DNA of 64,000 nucleotides from Flavobacteriaceae bacterium D16 (GCA_021295155.1 JAJTJC010000036.1:806001-870000), one strand, 5' to 3'. Shown: positions 9,255 through 19,435, counted from the first letter of the stretch. The notes: generated by a model not told the origin, from the letters alone. Numbers and translations: made by a program.

Positions 9255-12200
9255 ATGAATAGGCAACTGATGTTTTACCTCCTGGCTTTTATGGCCGTGA
9301 CCATAGGATGGAGTCAATCTGCAGAGGAATATTTTACCCCAATTAAATACAGGAATATAGGACCTTATAGAGGTGGCAGATCAGTAACTGCGACCGGAGT
9401 TTCCGGAGATCCCCTTACCTATTACATGGGAACAACAGGAGGAGGATTATGGAAAACAGAAGATGCTGGCCAGCACTGGAATAATATTTCAGACGGCTTT
9501 TTTGAAACCGGATCAGTTGGTGCAGTAGCCGTTTCCAGTTCCCATCCCAATATTGTGTATTGCGGAATGGGGGAACATGCCCCCAGAGGGGTGATGACCT
9601 CATACGGGGACGGGGTGTACAAATCCACAGATTCAGGTAAGACATGGACAAAAATAGGGCTTGAAAAGACCCAGCACATATCCAGGATAGTAGTTCATCC
9701 GGATAATCCTGAGATTGTCTACGTAGCAGCTCAGGGAGCATTGCACGGGCCCAATTCGGAACGGGGAGTATTCAAAAGCAGTGACGGAGGAGCCACCTGG
9801 GAGAAGGTTCTTTTTGTCAATAACCTAACAGGTGCATCCGAACTATCTATGGATCCTACGGCTCCCGATGTTTTATATGCGGCCATGTGGGAGCATCAAA
9901 GAACCCCTTATAAAGTGATCAGCGGTGGTCCGGGAAGCGGATTGTATAAATCATCTGATGGCGGCAAGAACTGGAGGCAAATTCATCAGGGCCTTCCGGA
10001 AGAGAAGGGTAAAATGGCCATAGCTGTAAGCCCGGCAAACCCCGATCGTGTATATGCGCTTATTGAAAGTGATTCTGAACAAGATAAAGGCGGACTTTTT
10101 GTTTCCACAGATGCAGGAGATTCCTGGAGCATGGTCAGTGGTGACAACCGACTTGTACAAAGAGCCTGGTATTACATCGAGGTGTTTGCCGATCCTAATG
10201 ACGAGCATACGGTATATGTGATGAGCGCTCCTGCCTTGAGATCTATAGATGGCGGTAAAACCTGGGAGCGACTCACTGGTACTCATGGTGATTTTCATGA
10301 TTTATGGATTAACCCCGATAATTCAAAAAACATGGTCATCGCTAATGATGGTGGGGCAGCGATCTCCTTCAACGGAGGAAAAACATGGTCTACCCAGGAA
10401 AACATGCCAACGGCACAGTTCTACCGTATTAATACGGACGAGCTGTTTCCATATAATGTCTATGGCGGACAGCAAGACAACACCTCTGTTAAAATAGCGA
10501 GCTTATCTATTGGTCGGGGAAGCATCAGCACTCAGGATTGGACATATGCCGCCGGGGGAGAGAGTGCATTCCTTGCATTTGATCCAAAAAATCCCCGATA
10601 TGTTTTGGGAGGGAACTATTTGGGTACTATCGAGGCACTGGATATGGAATCCAAATCGGGGACTAAAATAATGGCAGCCCCCATTCAGTATTTGGGTCGT
10701 GCTGCAAGGGACATGAAATATTTGTACAATTGGAATGCTCCAATTATCTGGTCACAACATGAACCCGGCACTTTTTATCATTGTGCACAATTGGTGCTAC
10801 GTACAAGGGATATGGGTGTTACCTGGGAAGAAATTTCTCCCGACCTGACGCGGAACATGGATGAAAAACAGGGTAAAGGTGGAGGTCCCTATACTGTTGA
10901 GGCAGTTGGGGCAGAAAACTACGGAACCATTGCCTATATGATAGAATCACCACATGAACCGGGTGTTTTATGGACGGGAAGTGATGACGGATTTGTTCAT
11001 ATTACACGAAATGGAGGGCAAACTTGGGAAAATGTGACACCAAAAGGCTTGAAAGAATGCCTGGTGAATGCTATAGATATATCGCCCCACGACCCTGCCA
11101 CTGCTTATATCGCAACAACCCGATATAAGTTAAATGACTATACACCGGCACTCTATAAGACCACCAATTACGGAAAAACCTGGACCAATATCAGCGATGG
11201 GATTCCTTACGGATCCTTCACCCGCGTGGTGAGGGAAGATGAGACCCGTAAAAATCTTTTGTACGCCGGAACGGAGAAGGGAATATATATTTCCTGGAAT
11301 GGGGGCGTCAATTGGGAACCCTTTCAATTAAATCTTCCCGTAACTCCAATAACTGATCTGAAAGTACATGAGGGAGACCTCATAGTAGCCACTTCCGGAA
11401 GGTCTTTTTGGATACTGGACGACCTTGAGGCAATTGCTCAATATCAGCCTAACAATGCCCAACTCTCCATAATGCGCCCTGCCATAACTTACAATGGAAG
11501 CTGGGGGAGTCAGCTAAGCAGAAGCTCCAGTAAATTTGACGGGACCCACCCTTTGGAAGGCGTTAATCCCGCTAATGGAATGGTGGTGTACTACAACCTG
11601 CCTGATTTAGATAGTGAACAGGAACTAATACTCACTATAAAAGATGCAAAAGGATCCATAGTCAGAACCATAAGCTCTGAAAAAGACCCAACATATAAAC
11701 CCCATAATGGAGGTGGTGCCCCACCAAAACCGGTTTTGAGTAAAAATCCGGGGCTTAATCGTTTTGTATGGGATATGGGATACCCTATTATGCCAGGAAT
11801 TCCGGATGTGTATATAGAAGCTAATTTCCGTGGACACAAGGCTGCTCCAGGGATGTATACCCTGGAACTTACGTTAGGAGAAAGTAAGGTTACTACTAGA
11901 GCTGAAATTAAAGCAATGCCCGGATTCCAAACAAAACCCGGACAGTATGACACCTATAATTCCTTTATGATTGATCTGGAAGGCAATCTAACTGAAATGC
12001 ATACTATGATCAACTCTTTATATGAGGTACAGGCGCAATTACAGGAAATCCTGAAGGAATTGGAAGAAGGACCTCTTAAATCACAGGGGAAATCACTCGT
12101 AGAGAAATTAAAAGCCTGGGATGAACAGATGATACAAAGGAAATCCAAGGCCTATGACGATGTTGAAAACTTCCCGAATAAGTTTACCGCAGAGTATTTA

Positions 12201-12389
12201 TTCCTGATCAATCAGACCAGCAGTGCCATTCCAAGGGTTAACCAGTCTTCCCGTGATCGGAAAACCGAGCTGGATAAACAATGGTCAGCGCTAAGGACAA
12301 CCGCAACTGAATTTATTGAAAGAGAATTACCGGCATACAATATAGCCTTGTGGGAGGCCGGGATAGGGGCGGTAAAAGTGCCTAAATAA
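9255..12389 (+). CDS. giant secreted BNR/VPS10-type beta-propeller protein (copy 2)
   Basis: This 1044-residue paralog of the preceding gene shares its architecture: a signal peptide ending in GWSQ, the opening [20 protein letters not shown], then repeated Asp-boxes ([56 protein letters not shown]). It also shares the strings RAWYY, HGDxHDLWI, PTAQFYR, QQDN and LDDL. Like copy 1, the last 250 residues leave the propeller and contain a helical region. The copies clearly arose by tandem duplication but have diverged strongly. The stop overlaps the start of hemJ by one base (TAATG), so both propeller genes seem translationally tied to the genes behind them. Confidence 0.88.
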   Translation: MNRQLMFYLLAFMAVTIGWSQSAEEYFTPIKYRNIGPYRGGRSVTATGVSGDPLTYYMGTTGGGLWKTEDAGQHWNNISDGFFETGSVGAVAVSSSHPNIVYCGMGEHAPRGVMTSYGDGVYKSTDSGKTWTKIGLEKTQHISRIVVHPDNPEIVYVAAQGALHGPNSERGVFKSSDGGATWEKVLFVNNLTGASELSMDPTAPDVLYAAMWEHQRTPYKVISGGPGSGLYKSSDGGKNWRQIHQGLPEEKGKMAIAVSPANPDRVYALIESDSEQDKGGLFVSTDAGDSWSMVSGDNRLVQRAWYYIEVFADPNDEHTVYVMSAPALRSIDGGKTWERLTGTHGDFHDLWINPDNSKNMVIANDGGAAISFNGGKTWSTQENMPTAQFYRINTDELFPYNVYGGQQDNTSVKIASLSIGRGSISTQDWTYAAGGESAFLAFDPKNPRYVLGGNYLGTIEALDMESKSGTKIMAAPIQYLGRAARDMKYLYNWNAPIIWSQHEPGTFYHCAQLVLRTRDMGVTWEEISPDLTRNMDEKQGKGGGPYTVEAVGAENYGTIAYMIESPHEPGVLWTGSDDGFVHITRNGGQTWENVTPKGLKECLVNAIDISPHDPATAYIATTRYKLNDYTPALYKTTNYGKTWTNISDGIPYGSFTRVVREDETRKNLLYAGTEKGIYISWNGGVNWEPFQLNLPVTPITDLKVHEGDLIVATSGRSFWILDDLEAIAQYQPNNAQLSIMRPAITYNGSWGSQLSRSSSKFDGTHPLEGVNPANGMVVYYNLPDLDSEQELILTIKDAKGSIVRTISSEKDPTYKPHNGGGAPPKPVLSKNPGLNRFVWDMGYPIMPGIPDVYIEANFRGHKAAPGMYTLELTLGESKVTTRAEIKAMPGFQTKPGQYDTYNSFMIDLEGNLTEMHTMINSLYEVQAQLQEILKELEEGPLKSQGKSLVEKLKAWDEQMIQRKSKAYDDVENFPNKFTAEYLFLINQTSSAIPRVNQSSRDRKTELDKQWSALRTTATEFIERELPAYNIALWEAGIGAVKVPK

Positions 12390-12940
12390 TGGAGGCATAT
12401 TACAATTATATAAAAGCCCTGCATTTGATATTTGTAGTTACGTGGTTTGCAGGTTTGTTTTATATTCCACGCCTTTTTATTTATCACATTGAAGCCCTCG
12501 AAAAGCCTTCTCCGGATCGGGAGATACTGGCCAATCAACTTCGTTTAATGACCAAGCGTTTGTGGACGATAATAACCTGGCCTTCTGCTATTCTCTGCAC
12601 GCTCTTTGCAGTTTGGCTGCTTTTATTAATGCCTGGCTGGCTTTCACAACCCTGGATGCATGTCAAATTGGGATTTGTACTGCTATTGATTATTTATCAT
12701 TTGAGAACACATCAAATATACCATCAGTTACAAAAGGATGAAGCCCGCTATACCTCGAATTATATGAGGATATGGAACGAAGTAGCCACCCTGGTTTTGT
12801 TTGCAGTTACCTTTTTGGTGATACTCAAAAATGCTGTTAATTGGATATATGGCTTAGCTGGACTGTTCCTTCTGGCTGTATTGCTAATGCTTGGAATTCG
12901 TTTGTATAAACGAATACGAGAAAAAAATCCGGGGGCCTGA
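12389..12940 (+). CDS. hemJ: HemJ/CopD-like membrane protein, probable protoporphyrinogen IX oxidase
   Basis: This 183-residue, four- to five-helix membrane protein has the HemJ (UPF0093) pattern: YIKALHLIFVVTWFAGLFYI at residues 7-26 with the conserved histidine at 12, FIYHIEAL next to it, KRLWTIITWPSA, and WMHVKLGFVLLLIIYH with another conserved histidine at about 91. HemJ oxidises protoporphyrinogen IX to protoporphyrin IX, the step before ferrochelatase. With hemH at the start of the window, this suggests the last two haem steps belong to one neighbourhood now split by other genes. Databases often call Bacteroidetes members just CopD family. Confidence 0.8.
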   Translation: MEAYYNYIKALHLIFVVTWFAGLFYIPRLFIYHIEALEKPSPDREILANQLRLMTKRLWTIITWPSAILCTLFAVWLLLLMPGWLSQPWMHVKLGFVLLLIIYHLRTHQIYHQLQKDEARYTSNYMRIWNEVATLVLFAVTFLVILKNAVNWIYGLAGLFLLAVLLMLGIRLYKRIREKNPGA

Positions 12941-13055
12941 CTACAATGTTATAAAATAAGGGAGTTCCTAATACTAAAACTGCCAATGATCTGTTCAGAA
13001 GGCACGGAAATATTTGGATCGATTATTGCTATCTTTAAGACCAAATAAGGCGTAG

Positions 13056-14513
13056 TTGTTTGCAAAATTTTCTTTAAGGTCTCGGATTTTCATCTCCATG
13101 ATTTTGCTGGTGTTGATCGCCTCGGTGCTTATAGCCGGGGTAACCTTGTATCAATACCGGGAGCAATCACGGGATTATCATATAGTTAGACTGGAGCGTA
13201 AGGAGGCCCAAATAAAGCAAAGTATTGAATATGCCCTGAAAGAAACTACATACGCCGTAGTTACTGATAATCTTTCACTGATTTTTAGGGATGAAATCTA
13301 TCGGATTGCAGATGTCCAAAATGTCAATTTCAATATTTATGACTTGCAGGGGAATCTTATCAAAAGTTCCAAACCACGTTTTAGAAATGATTCCCTGGTT
13401 AGTATTTTACCTGCGGAAATCCTTACCAACCTCAATTCCAGCCCAACCAAGCGATACGTTCAGGACCGAGTACAGGGCAGAGACCGTTACAAAGCTTCAT
13501 ATACCTACATTACAGATAATCGTTTTAAACCGATAGGTATATTAAATCTTCCTTACTTTGAAGACAATTCTTTTAATGACATGGAATTGCGGGAGTTCCT
13601 AATAAGATTGGGAATGGTTTATCTGTTTATGCTTTTGTTTGCCATTGCCCTTGCTTATTTTATTTCGAAATACATCACCCGATCTTTACAAACTATATCG
13701 GAAAAAATTACCAAGACTGAGCTTGCCAAAAGAAATGAGAAGATCATTATTGAGAATCCTGGAGAAGAAATAGGCAAGCTTATTGACTCCTATAATGAAA
13801 TGATTGATGCTCTGGAAGAAAGTGCAGCTAAACTGGCCAGAAGTGAGCGCGAACAGGCCTGGCGGGAAATGGCCAAACAAGTGGCACATGAGATCAAGAA
13901 CCCACTGACGCCAATGCGGTTAAGCGTTCAGAGTTTTGAGAGAAAGTTCGATCCGGCAGACCCTAAGGCGCCAGAAAAAGTTAAGGAATATTGCAATACG
14001 CTGATTCAGCAGATTGATACGATGAGTAGTATAGCCTCGGCATTTTCTAACTTCGCTGAGATGCCTGCCCAGCAAAATGAGACTTTAAATGTTGTAAAAA
14101 CCGTCAAGCTAGCGCTCGACATTTTCAATGAAAATTATATCCATTTTATTGCGGAGGAAGAAGAAATTATCGCCAAATTAGACCGAACTCAATTGGTTCG
14201 GGTTGTAACTAACCTGGTTAAAAATGCTATTCAGGCTGTACCCGAGGTAGACGCCCCCAGAATATTGGTTTCAGTATCTTCAGATGGCAAGTTTGTAAAA
14301 ATTTCAGTGGCGGATAACGGTGTGGGAATTGCAGATGGAGTTCGTGAAAAGGTATTTGAACCTAAGTTTACTACTAAATCGAGTGGTATGGGGTTAGGTT
14401 TAGGGATGGTAAAAAACATCGTGGAAACGTATAAAGGGAGCATAACATTTACTTCTCAGAAAGGAAAGGGAACTGTATTTACCGTAAGATTTCCCAGAAT
14501 TCTAACAAAATAA
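13056..14513 (+). CDS. NtrY-like sensor histidine kinase
   Basis: In order the 485 residues show a membrane helix (about 11-32), an extracytoplasmic sensor region (33-185), a second helix (186-206), a HAMP linker (207-260), the dimerisation box EMAKQVAHEIKNPLTPMRLS with the phospho-accepting histidine at 278, then the ATPase boxes NLVKNAIQAVP (N-box), DNGVGI (G1) and GMGLGLGMV (G2). The AWREMA-VAHEIKNPLTPM form is typical of NtrY-type kinases. The start is TTG at 13056, with AAGG five bases upstream; the first ATG (13101) would cut off the charged N-terminus and part of helix 1. No response regulator gene lies beside it. A weak -7-like TATCTTTA lies at 13030. Confidence 0.88.
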   Translation: MFAKFSLRSRIFISMILLVLIASVLIAGVTLYQYREQSRDYHIVRLERKEAQIKQSIEYALKETTYAVVTDNLSLIFRDEIYRIADVQNVNFNIYDLQGNLIKSSKPRFRNDSLVSILPAEILTNLNSSPTKRYVQDRVQGRDRYKASYTYITDNRFKPIGILNLPYFEDNSFNDMELREFLIRLGMVYLFMLLFAIALAYFISKYITRSLQTISEKITKTELAKRNEKIIIENPGEEIGKLIDSYNEMIDALEESAAKLARSEREQAWREMAKQVAHEIKNPLTPMRLSVQSFERKFDPADPKAPEKVKEYCNTLIQQIDTMSSIASAFSNFAEMPAQQNETLNVVKTVKLALDIFNENYIHFIAEEEEIIAKLDRTQLVRVVTNLVKNAIQAVPEVDAPRILVSVSSDGKFVKISVADNGVGIADGVREKVFEPKFTTKSSGMGLGLGMVKNIVETYKGSITFTSQKGKGTVFTVRFPRILTK

Positions 14514-14527
14514 AATCTTTTTAAGCT

Positions 14528-15310
14528 ATGCAATTCGAAAACCTAATCGTGGAAATTGAAGACCATCTGGCTACAGTTATTATAAACCGACCAAAAAAGC
14601 TCAATGCTTTAAATAAGGAAACCATAAATGAGCTACACGATGCCTTTTCAACGCTGGAAACAGACACAGGGATACAAGTTATCATTGTAACCGGAAGTGG
14701 GGAAAAGGCCTTTGTGGCAGGTGCGGATATAGCTGAGTTTGCACATTTTTCAGTTAAAAAAGGGGAAGAACTTGCAGCCAGGGGACAAAAGGTCTTATTT
14801 GATTTTGTAGAAAACTTAAGTAAGCCGGTCATTGCTGCTGTCAATGGATTTGCTTTGGGAGGTGGACTGGAACTTGCTCTGGCATGTCATTTCCGTGTGG
14901 CAAGTGAAAATGCCCATATGGGTCTGCCCGAGGTATCGTTGGGGGTTATTCCGGGATATGGCGGAACACAGCGACTCCCCAGGCTTATTGGGAAGGGAAG
15001 AGCCATGGAATTAATTATGACGGCAGGGATGATCAATGCATCCGAAGCACGAGAATACGGTCTTGTCAATCATGTTGTGCCACAAGAAGAATTATTGTCT
15101 TTCTGTGGAGAGTTGTCTGACAGGATATCGAAAAATTCTCCGGTAGCTATTTCCTATGCAATAAAAGCTGTAAATACAGGTTTTATGAATACTGCCCGTG
15201 GATTTGAGGCCGAGATCAAGGCATTTGGGGAGTGTTTTGGAACCGCAGATTTTAAAGAAGGTACTTCAGCATTCCTCGAAAAAAGAAAGGCCAAATTCCC
15301 GGGGGCGTAA
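14528..15310 (+). CDS. enoyl-CoA hydratase/isomerase family protein (crotonase)
   Basis: The 260 residues match crotonase length and motifs. NRPKKLNALN lies near residue 19, the oxyanion-hole region GEKAFVAGADIAEF near 58-71, GFALGGGLELALACHFRVAS near 102-121, and MGLPEVSLGVIPGYGGTQRLPRL near 126-148. Both catalytic glutamates of true hydratases are present, in GGLELA and LPEVSLG, so hydration of 2-enoyl-CoA in fatty-acid or amino-acid breakdown is likely. It starts 14 bases after the kinase gene, suggesting one operon. The exact acyl-CoA substrate cannot be read from the sequence. Confidence 0.9.
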   Translation: MQFENLIVEIEDHLATVIINRPKKLNALNKETINELHDAFSTLETDTGIQVIIVTGSGEKAFVAGADIAEFAHFSVKKGEELAARGQKVLFDFVENLSKPVIAAVNGFALGGGLELALACHFRVASENAHMGLPEVSLGVIPGYGGTQRLPRLIGKGRAMELIMTAGMINASEAREYGLVNHVVPQEELLSFCGELSDRISKNSPVAISYAIKAVNTGFMNTARGFEAEIKAFGECFGTADFKEGTSAFLEKRKAKFPGA

Positions 15311-15333
15311 TAACCTCAAACGGCTTTTTTATT

Positions 15334-16884
15334 ATGAAAAACATGCTAACCGTACTGTTGCTATTTCTGGTATCGGGAATTGCCATAAGCCAGGAATTCC
15401 CCATATCTTTTGAAATTGGTGAGAGATATAACGATAGGTATAAATATTCCAATTTACTTACCATTGCGGACGATGGCAGCGGCGGCACTATTTTGGTCCG
15501 GGCTTATTACACTGGACTTATTCTCCATCCAAAAGGGTACCTGGTAGAGCATTACGACAAGAACCTTAAACTTATTGATGAATATAACTATAAGTTAAAA
15601 GGACACGATTTTGTCAATGGATATGTGAAGAACGGTCAATTGTATTTGCTGTTTCTTGATTATAATCTGGATACCTTATCCTATGAATATTCCATTCACA
15701 GAAGTCCGATTAGTGATTATAGGTTTACCGAGGAGACCCTCTTGAGTATCGCATCTGACGCGGTAGATAACCCCCTCGACAAGAATTATTACAACCGTAA
15801 TTTTGGTAGGGGATTTACAACTACCGTTTTATTTGATGAAGATCTCTCTGCTTTTGTTATTAGTACGCACTACAAAAAGGGGAAAGTGAACATGCATCGA
15901 ATACATGTATTCAGCACCTCCTTAAATAAGATGCTGGAACATGATTTCTCCGATGCCGTAGAAGATAAGAACTATGCTTTTGAACAGCTTGAGGTATCAC
16001 CTGACCTGAAATCGGTTTATGTGATGGGGAAGGCGTACTTTAAACGAAAGCGGTTCAAGGCCATGGAGCGGAGGTTTCAGTATGAGTTGATCCGAATTAC
16101 AGCTGAGGGAAGATCTATACAGACTTTTGACGGACCTGGGAAATATTCCGAAGCCTTAAAACCCATGCTAAATGGGGATAAGCTAATCTGTGTAGGGTTT
16201 TATGCAGACAGAAAGGACAATCGCTACAATGGGTTGGGCTACTTTGCCCTGGACCCGCTTACTTTGGATATCAATATCAAAAAATACAATCCGTTTTCAT
16301 CGCAATTCATGAAGGATAAGTTTGGCAAAGATGATACAGAGCAGGTAAAAAACCTGGTTTTCAAAAATGTAAGTTTTGCCAAAGATGGCTGTGTTCAGTT
16401 CAATGCTGAGGAGTATTTTGTTACCAATAGTATTCAATCCAATTCCAGTGGGGGTCGTGTGCGAGTCGAAAGATTCCATCACAATGACATTGTAAGTGCC
16501 AAACTGGGACCTTCCGGAGATTTGGTATGGGCAAGAAACATAAACAAATCTGAAGTTACCCAGGGAGACGGGGCCTACGTTTCATATTGTTCCTTTTCCA
16601 AAGGAGGCGACACCTATTTTTTCATCAGCTCAGCTGCGGAAAATCCGGAATTGTTGAATAACGAACGCTTGATTTTTAAGCAAGGTTTTAGCAGGAACCG
16701 GAATGTCTTTGTAATCCGCCTGAACGAACAAGGTAAGATGAGCTATAGGAAGATGATTGATAGTAAGGAAGCCAGATTGCCCCTTATGGTGTCCAAACCC
16801 CTTATGGATAAATCTAATGATGCCCTACTTTTCTATGCCAAACGGGGCACGAAGAAACAATTGGTGAACTTTTCTATCAATTAA
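15334..16884 (+). CDS. secreted protein of unknown function
   Basis: I recognise no family. The 516 residues start with a signal peptide (MKNMLTVLLLFLVSGIAISQ). The mature protein is strand-rich with regularly spaced aromatic and charged residues (for example VEHYDKNLKLIDEYNYKL, LDPLTLDINIKKYNPF, SGDLVWARNINKS). This resembles the uncharacterised periplasmic or surface propeller-like proteins common in Flavobacteria. Phrases such as VKISEV-like NKSEVTQGDG and a long FISSAAENPELL region give no catalytic motif. It follows the crotonase gene after 23 bases on the same strand and could be the last gene of that operon. Confidence 0.75.
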   Translation: MKNMLTVLLLFLVSGIAISQEFPISFEIGERYNDRYKYSNLLTIADDGSGGTILVRAYYTGLILHPKGYLVEHYDKNLKLIDEYNYKLKGHDFVNGYVKNGQLYLLFLDYNLDTLSYEYSIHRSPISDYRFTEETLLSIASDAVDNPLDKNYYNRNFGRGFTTTVLFDEDLSAFVISTHYKKGKVNMHRIHVFSTSLNKMLEHDFSDAVEDKNYAFEQLEVSPDLKSVYVMGKAYFKRKRFKAMERRFQYELIRITAEGRSIQTFDGPGKYSEALKPMLNGDKLICVGFYADRKDNRYNGLGYFALDPLTLDINIKKYNPFSSQFMKDKFGKDDTEQVKNLVFKNVSFAKDGCVQFNAEEYFVTNSIQSNSSGGRVRVERFHHNDIVSAKLGPSGDLVWARNINKSEVTQGDGAYVSYCSFSKGGDTYFFISSAAENPELLNNERLIFKQGFSRNRNVFVIRLNEQGKMSYRKMIDSKEARLPLMVSKPLMDKSNDALLFYAKRGTKKQLVNFSIN

Positions 16885-16917
16885 GATTTGGAATAACAAA
16901 TCTCCCTTTATTGGATA

Positions 16918-16937
16918 ATATCCATATATTTGGATAT
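16918..16937 (+). promoter_or_regulatory. dyad overlapping a TAnnTTTG promoter box
   Basis: The arms ATATCCA (16918-16924) and TGGATAT (16931-16937) form a 7-bp inverted repeat with a 6-base spacer. The Bacteroidetes -7 consensus TAnnTTTG is met by TATATTTG at 16925-16932, inside the dyad. The next gene starts at 16948, so the leader would be only about ten bases. No TTG at the expected -33 distance is present. An operator is possible but unproven. Confidence 0.35.
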
Positions 16938-16947
16938 ATTCCACTAT

Positions 16948-18021
16948 ATGAAAAAATCTTCGCTCATTAAGGGAAGGGGTGCACAAAGTAATCGACCCAA
17001 CCGTTTTCTTGCCCATGTCCATGAGCTTCGCAACGACTTTCTCGAGTATTGCCGTAAACAGGGGGAAGCTGAAGAACCTGCTAAAACCCAATATTTACCC
17101 ATACATCCCAAATCCATTGTCAATAAAGTAAAAAGTCCTGATCTGCGAATGGATTATTCGATGAATCCTTATCAGGGCTGTGAACATGGTTGCGTTTACT
17201 GTTATGCAAGAAACACTCACGAGTATTGGGGTTATAGTGCAGGGCTTGACTTTGAGAAACGAATTTTAATAAAATCAAATGCCTCCCAACTCCTGGAAAA
17301 CTGCCTGAAACGCAAAACCTGGAAAGCCAAAACAATCGTACTTTCCGGAAATACAGATTGTTATCAACCTGCGGAAAAGAAATACGGCATAACCCGTTCC
17401 TGTTTGGAGGTTTTTTTGAAATACCGGCATCCGGTGGGTATTATTACCAAGAACGACCTTATTCTAAGAGACCTGGATCTGCTTACAGAATTAAACCGGC
17501 ATAATTTACTAGCTGTGCATATTTCAGTCACCACCTTGTCCGAGGATACCAGAAGGATGCTGGAACCTCGCACTGCAACCATAAAAAAAAGACTACAGGT
17601 GATTAAAAAATGCTCTGAATCTGGCATTGGGGTAAACGCCATGCTTGCACCAATAATTCCAGGGATCAATAGTCACGAATTACTTGCCCTGGCAAAAGCA
17701 TGCGCAGCTCATGGTGCTGTTTCTTTCGGATATACGGTTGTTCGCCTCAATGGAGCCATTGGTATGCTGTTTACGGAATGGATTAAGAAAGCGCTTCCAG
17801 ACCGGGCCGAGAAGGTTTTAAAACAAATTGCATCCTGTCATGGGGGTCAGCTAAACGACAGTCGTTTTGGTATTCGCACCCGGGGTGAAGGACAACTGGC
17901 AGAGCAAATCAAGGAAATGGCCAGACTGGCTCGGTTAAAGTATTATAAGGGGAAGCAACTTCCAGCACTTGATACCACTTTGCATGAATCGCACAAAAGC
18001 GGGCAACTTCGCTTATTCTGA
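16948..18021 (+). CDS. PA0069/SplB-like radical SAM protein
   Basis: From the ATG at 16948 there are 357 residues (a TTG 18 bases earlier is in frame but falls in the promoter dyad). The radical SAM Fe-S motif is CEHGCVYC with cysteines at 78, 82 and 85, a CxxxCxxC spacing. YARNTHEYWG follows, then LSGNTDCYQPAEKKYGITR and SVTTLSEDTRRMLEPR. These mark the PA0069 (Rv2578c-like) group, related to spore photoproduct lyase. Its reaction is unknown; a link to repair of DNA or nucleic-acid damage is often suggested from the relationship, not shown. The basic N-terminus (KGRGAQSNRPNRF) is typical of the group. Confidence 0.88.
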   Translation: MKKSSLIKGRGAQSNRPNRFLAHVHELRNDFLEYCRKQGEAEEPAKTQYLPIHPKSIVNKVKSPDLRMDYSMNPYQGCEHGCVYCYARNTHEYWGYSAGLDFEKRILIKSNASQLLENCLKRKTWKAKTIVLSGNTDCYQPAEKKYGITRSCLEVFLKYRHPVGIITKNDLILRDLDLLTELNRHNLLAVHISVTTLSEDTRRMLEPRTATIKKRLQVIKKCSESGIGVNAMLAPIIPGINSHELLALAKACAAHGAVSFGYTVVRLNGAIGMLFTEWIKKALPDRAEKVLKQIASCHGGQLNDSRFGIRTRGEGQLAEQIKEMARLARLKYYKGKQLPALDTTLHESHKSGQLRLF

Positions 18022-18041
18022 TGTGCAAAGGTTCGGATAAT

Positions 18042-18701
18042 TCATCTTGTCCCCTCCCATTCCCCATAGAATTGTTCCAGGAAATCCAGCATGTATTGAT
18101 GGCGTTCTTCAGCAAGTTTTTTAGCTGTTTCGGTATTCATCTTGTCTTTCAGACCCAGTAACTTTTCATAAAAGTGATTGATAGTGGGTGCGGTTGACTT
18201 TTTATAGGAATCCTTACTCAAGTGAGTAACTGGTTTTATGTCCGGGTCGTATATGGGTCGATTGCGAAACCCGCCATAATTGAATGCCCGGCTAATTCCG
18301 ATGGCCCCAATAGCATCCAGGCGGTCTGCGTCCTGTACAATTTCAAGTGCTTTGGTTTTAGGGCTATTGCCTGGATCTTCAATGCTATTCTTGTAGGAGA
18401 TGTTCTCGATGATATCCACTACATCATCAATCACTGGTTGCGGAAGTTGGAGACTCGTTAGAAAGTTGGTGGCTATCTGAGGCCCTATGGATTCATCACC
18501 ATCATGAAACTTGGCATCAGCAATATCATGTAACAGCGCCCCGAGGCCTACGGTCAGCAGATCTACTTTTTCGCCCTCTGCGATGACCATAGCACTGCGG
18601 TAGACCCTCAGCGTATGAAACCAGTCATGACCTCCTTCTGCACCAAGAAGGCTTTTTTTTACAAAGGACTCCGTTGCTTTTAATATTTCTGTCCGGGTCA
18701 T
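18042..18701 (-). CDS. HD-domain metal-dependent phosphohydrolase
   Basis: The 219 residues contain the HD signature in order: GHDWFHTLRV with histidines at 25 and 29, ALLHDIADAK with H58-D59, and QDADRLDAIG with its aspartates near 125-130. This matches the YedJ-like family of small metal-dependent phosphohydrolases, whose physiological substrates are poorly known and may be nucleotides. It converges with the radical SAM gene and starts 2 bases after the stop of the upstream plsC-like gene, so the two minus-strand genes form an operon. Confidence 0.88.
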   Translation of the reverse strand: MTRTEILKATESFVKKSLLGAEGGHDWFHTLRVYRSAMVIAEGEKVDLLTVGLGALLHDIADAKFHDGDESIGPQIATNFLTSLQLPQPVIDDVVDIIENISYKNSIEDPGNSPKTKALEIVQDADRLDAIGAIGISRAFNYGGFRNRPIYDPDIKPVTHLSKDSYKKSTAPTINHFYEKLLGLKDKMNTETAKKLAEERHQYMLDFLEQFYGEWEGTR

Positions 18702-18703
18702 GG

Positions 18704-19435
18704 CTAAAGTTCTATGGCCTTTGTGATTTGCTTTTCTATCCTGGAGATCAGCATTTCTGGTTCACCAGTGTTTTCCATAGGAGGATGTACAGTGAATTTG
18801 AGATGTGACCCCAATCCATAAGGAAACTTGCCATAACGCAACATCTTCCATGAGTTGTTTATGGTCACAGGAACAAGCAAAGCAGAAGGGGCGTATTTCA
18901 TTATGGCTTTAAGGCCTTTGGCTTGAAATCTTTTTGGGTGCCCAGTCCTGCTTCGTGTTCCTTCAGGGAAGATAACTGCACTCCGATTGTGTTCTTCAAT
19001 ATACTTACCAAGTTTGGCAATCTGGATAAGAGCCTGTCTGCTGTCTTTTCGATCAATCAGAACCGACCCCCCATGTCTGAGGTTGTAGGAGACACTGGGA
19101 ATACCCTTTCCCAACTCAATCTTGCTGACAAATTTGGGGTGATGTGCCCTCATAAACCAGATCAGCGGGGGAATGTCATTCATACTCTGGTGATTTGCAA
19201 CAATAATCAGGGGTCTATCCTTTGGAATGTCATGAGGATTCTTGAAGGTGTACCAGGTTCCCAGCACATGAGTTATCCTTATCAGGCATAAATTGAGGAT
19301 ACTCACACTTTTTTTATGGGCATTGTAGCCGAAAATATTTAAACACAACCATTGTACAGGATGGAAAAGGACCAAAACAAATCCAAAAAGGACAAAGTAA
19401 ATGGCAGTTAATGGATAGGCCAGAATTTTTATCAT
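18704..19435 (-). CDS. plsC: 1-acyl-sn-glycerol-3-phosphate acyltransferase (PlsC family)
   Basis: The ATG at 19435 gives 243 residues; the frame extends two codons to a TTG that I did not use. A membrane helix (about 8-30) is followed by the acyltransferase block I NHQSMND with H82 and D87 (HxxxxD), block II near LIDRKDSRQ, and block III FPEGTRSRTG. PlsC adds the second acyl chain to lysophosphatidic acid at the inner membrane during phospholipid synthesis. Bacteroidetes carry several PlsC-like genes, some acting on aminolipids, so the exact acceptor is not certain. Confidence 0.88.
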   Translation of the reverse strand: MIKILAYPLTAIYFVLFGFVLVLFHPVQWLCLNIFGYNAHKKSVSILNLCLIRITHVLGTWYTFKNPHDIPKDRPLIIVANHQSMNDIPPLIWFMRAHHPKFVSKIELGKGIPSVSYNLRHGGSVLIDRKDSRQALIQIAKLGKYIEEHNRSAVIFPEGTRSRTGHPKRFQAKGLKAIMKYAPSALLVPVTINNSWKMLRYGKFPYGLGSHLKFTVHPPMENTGEPEMLISRIEKQITKAIEL

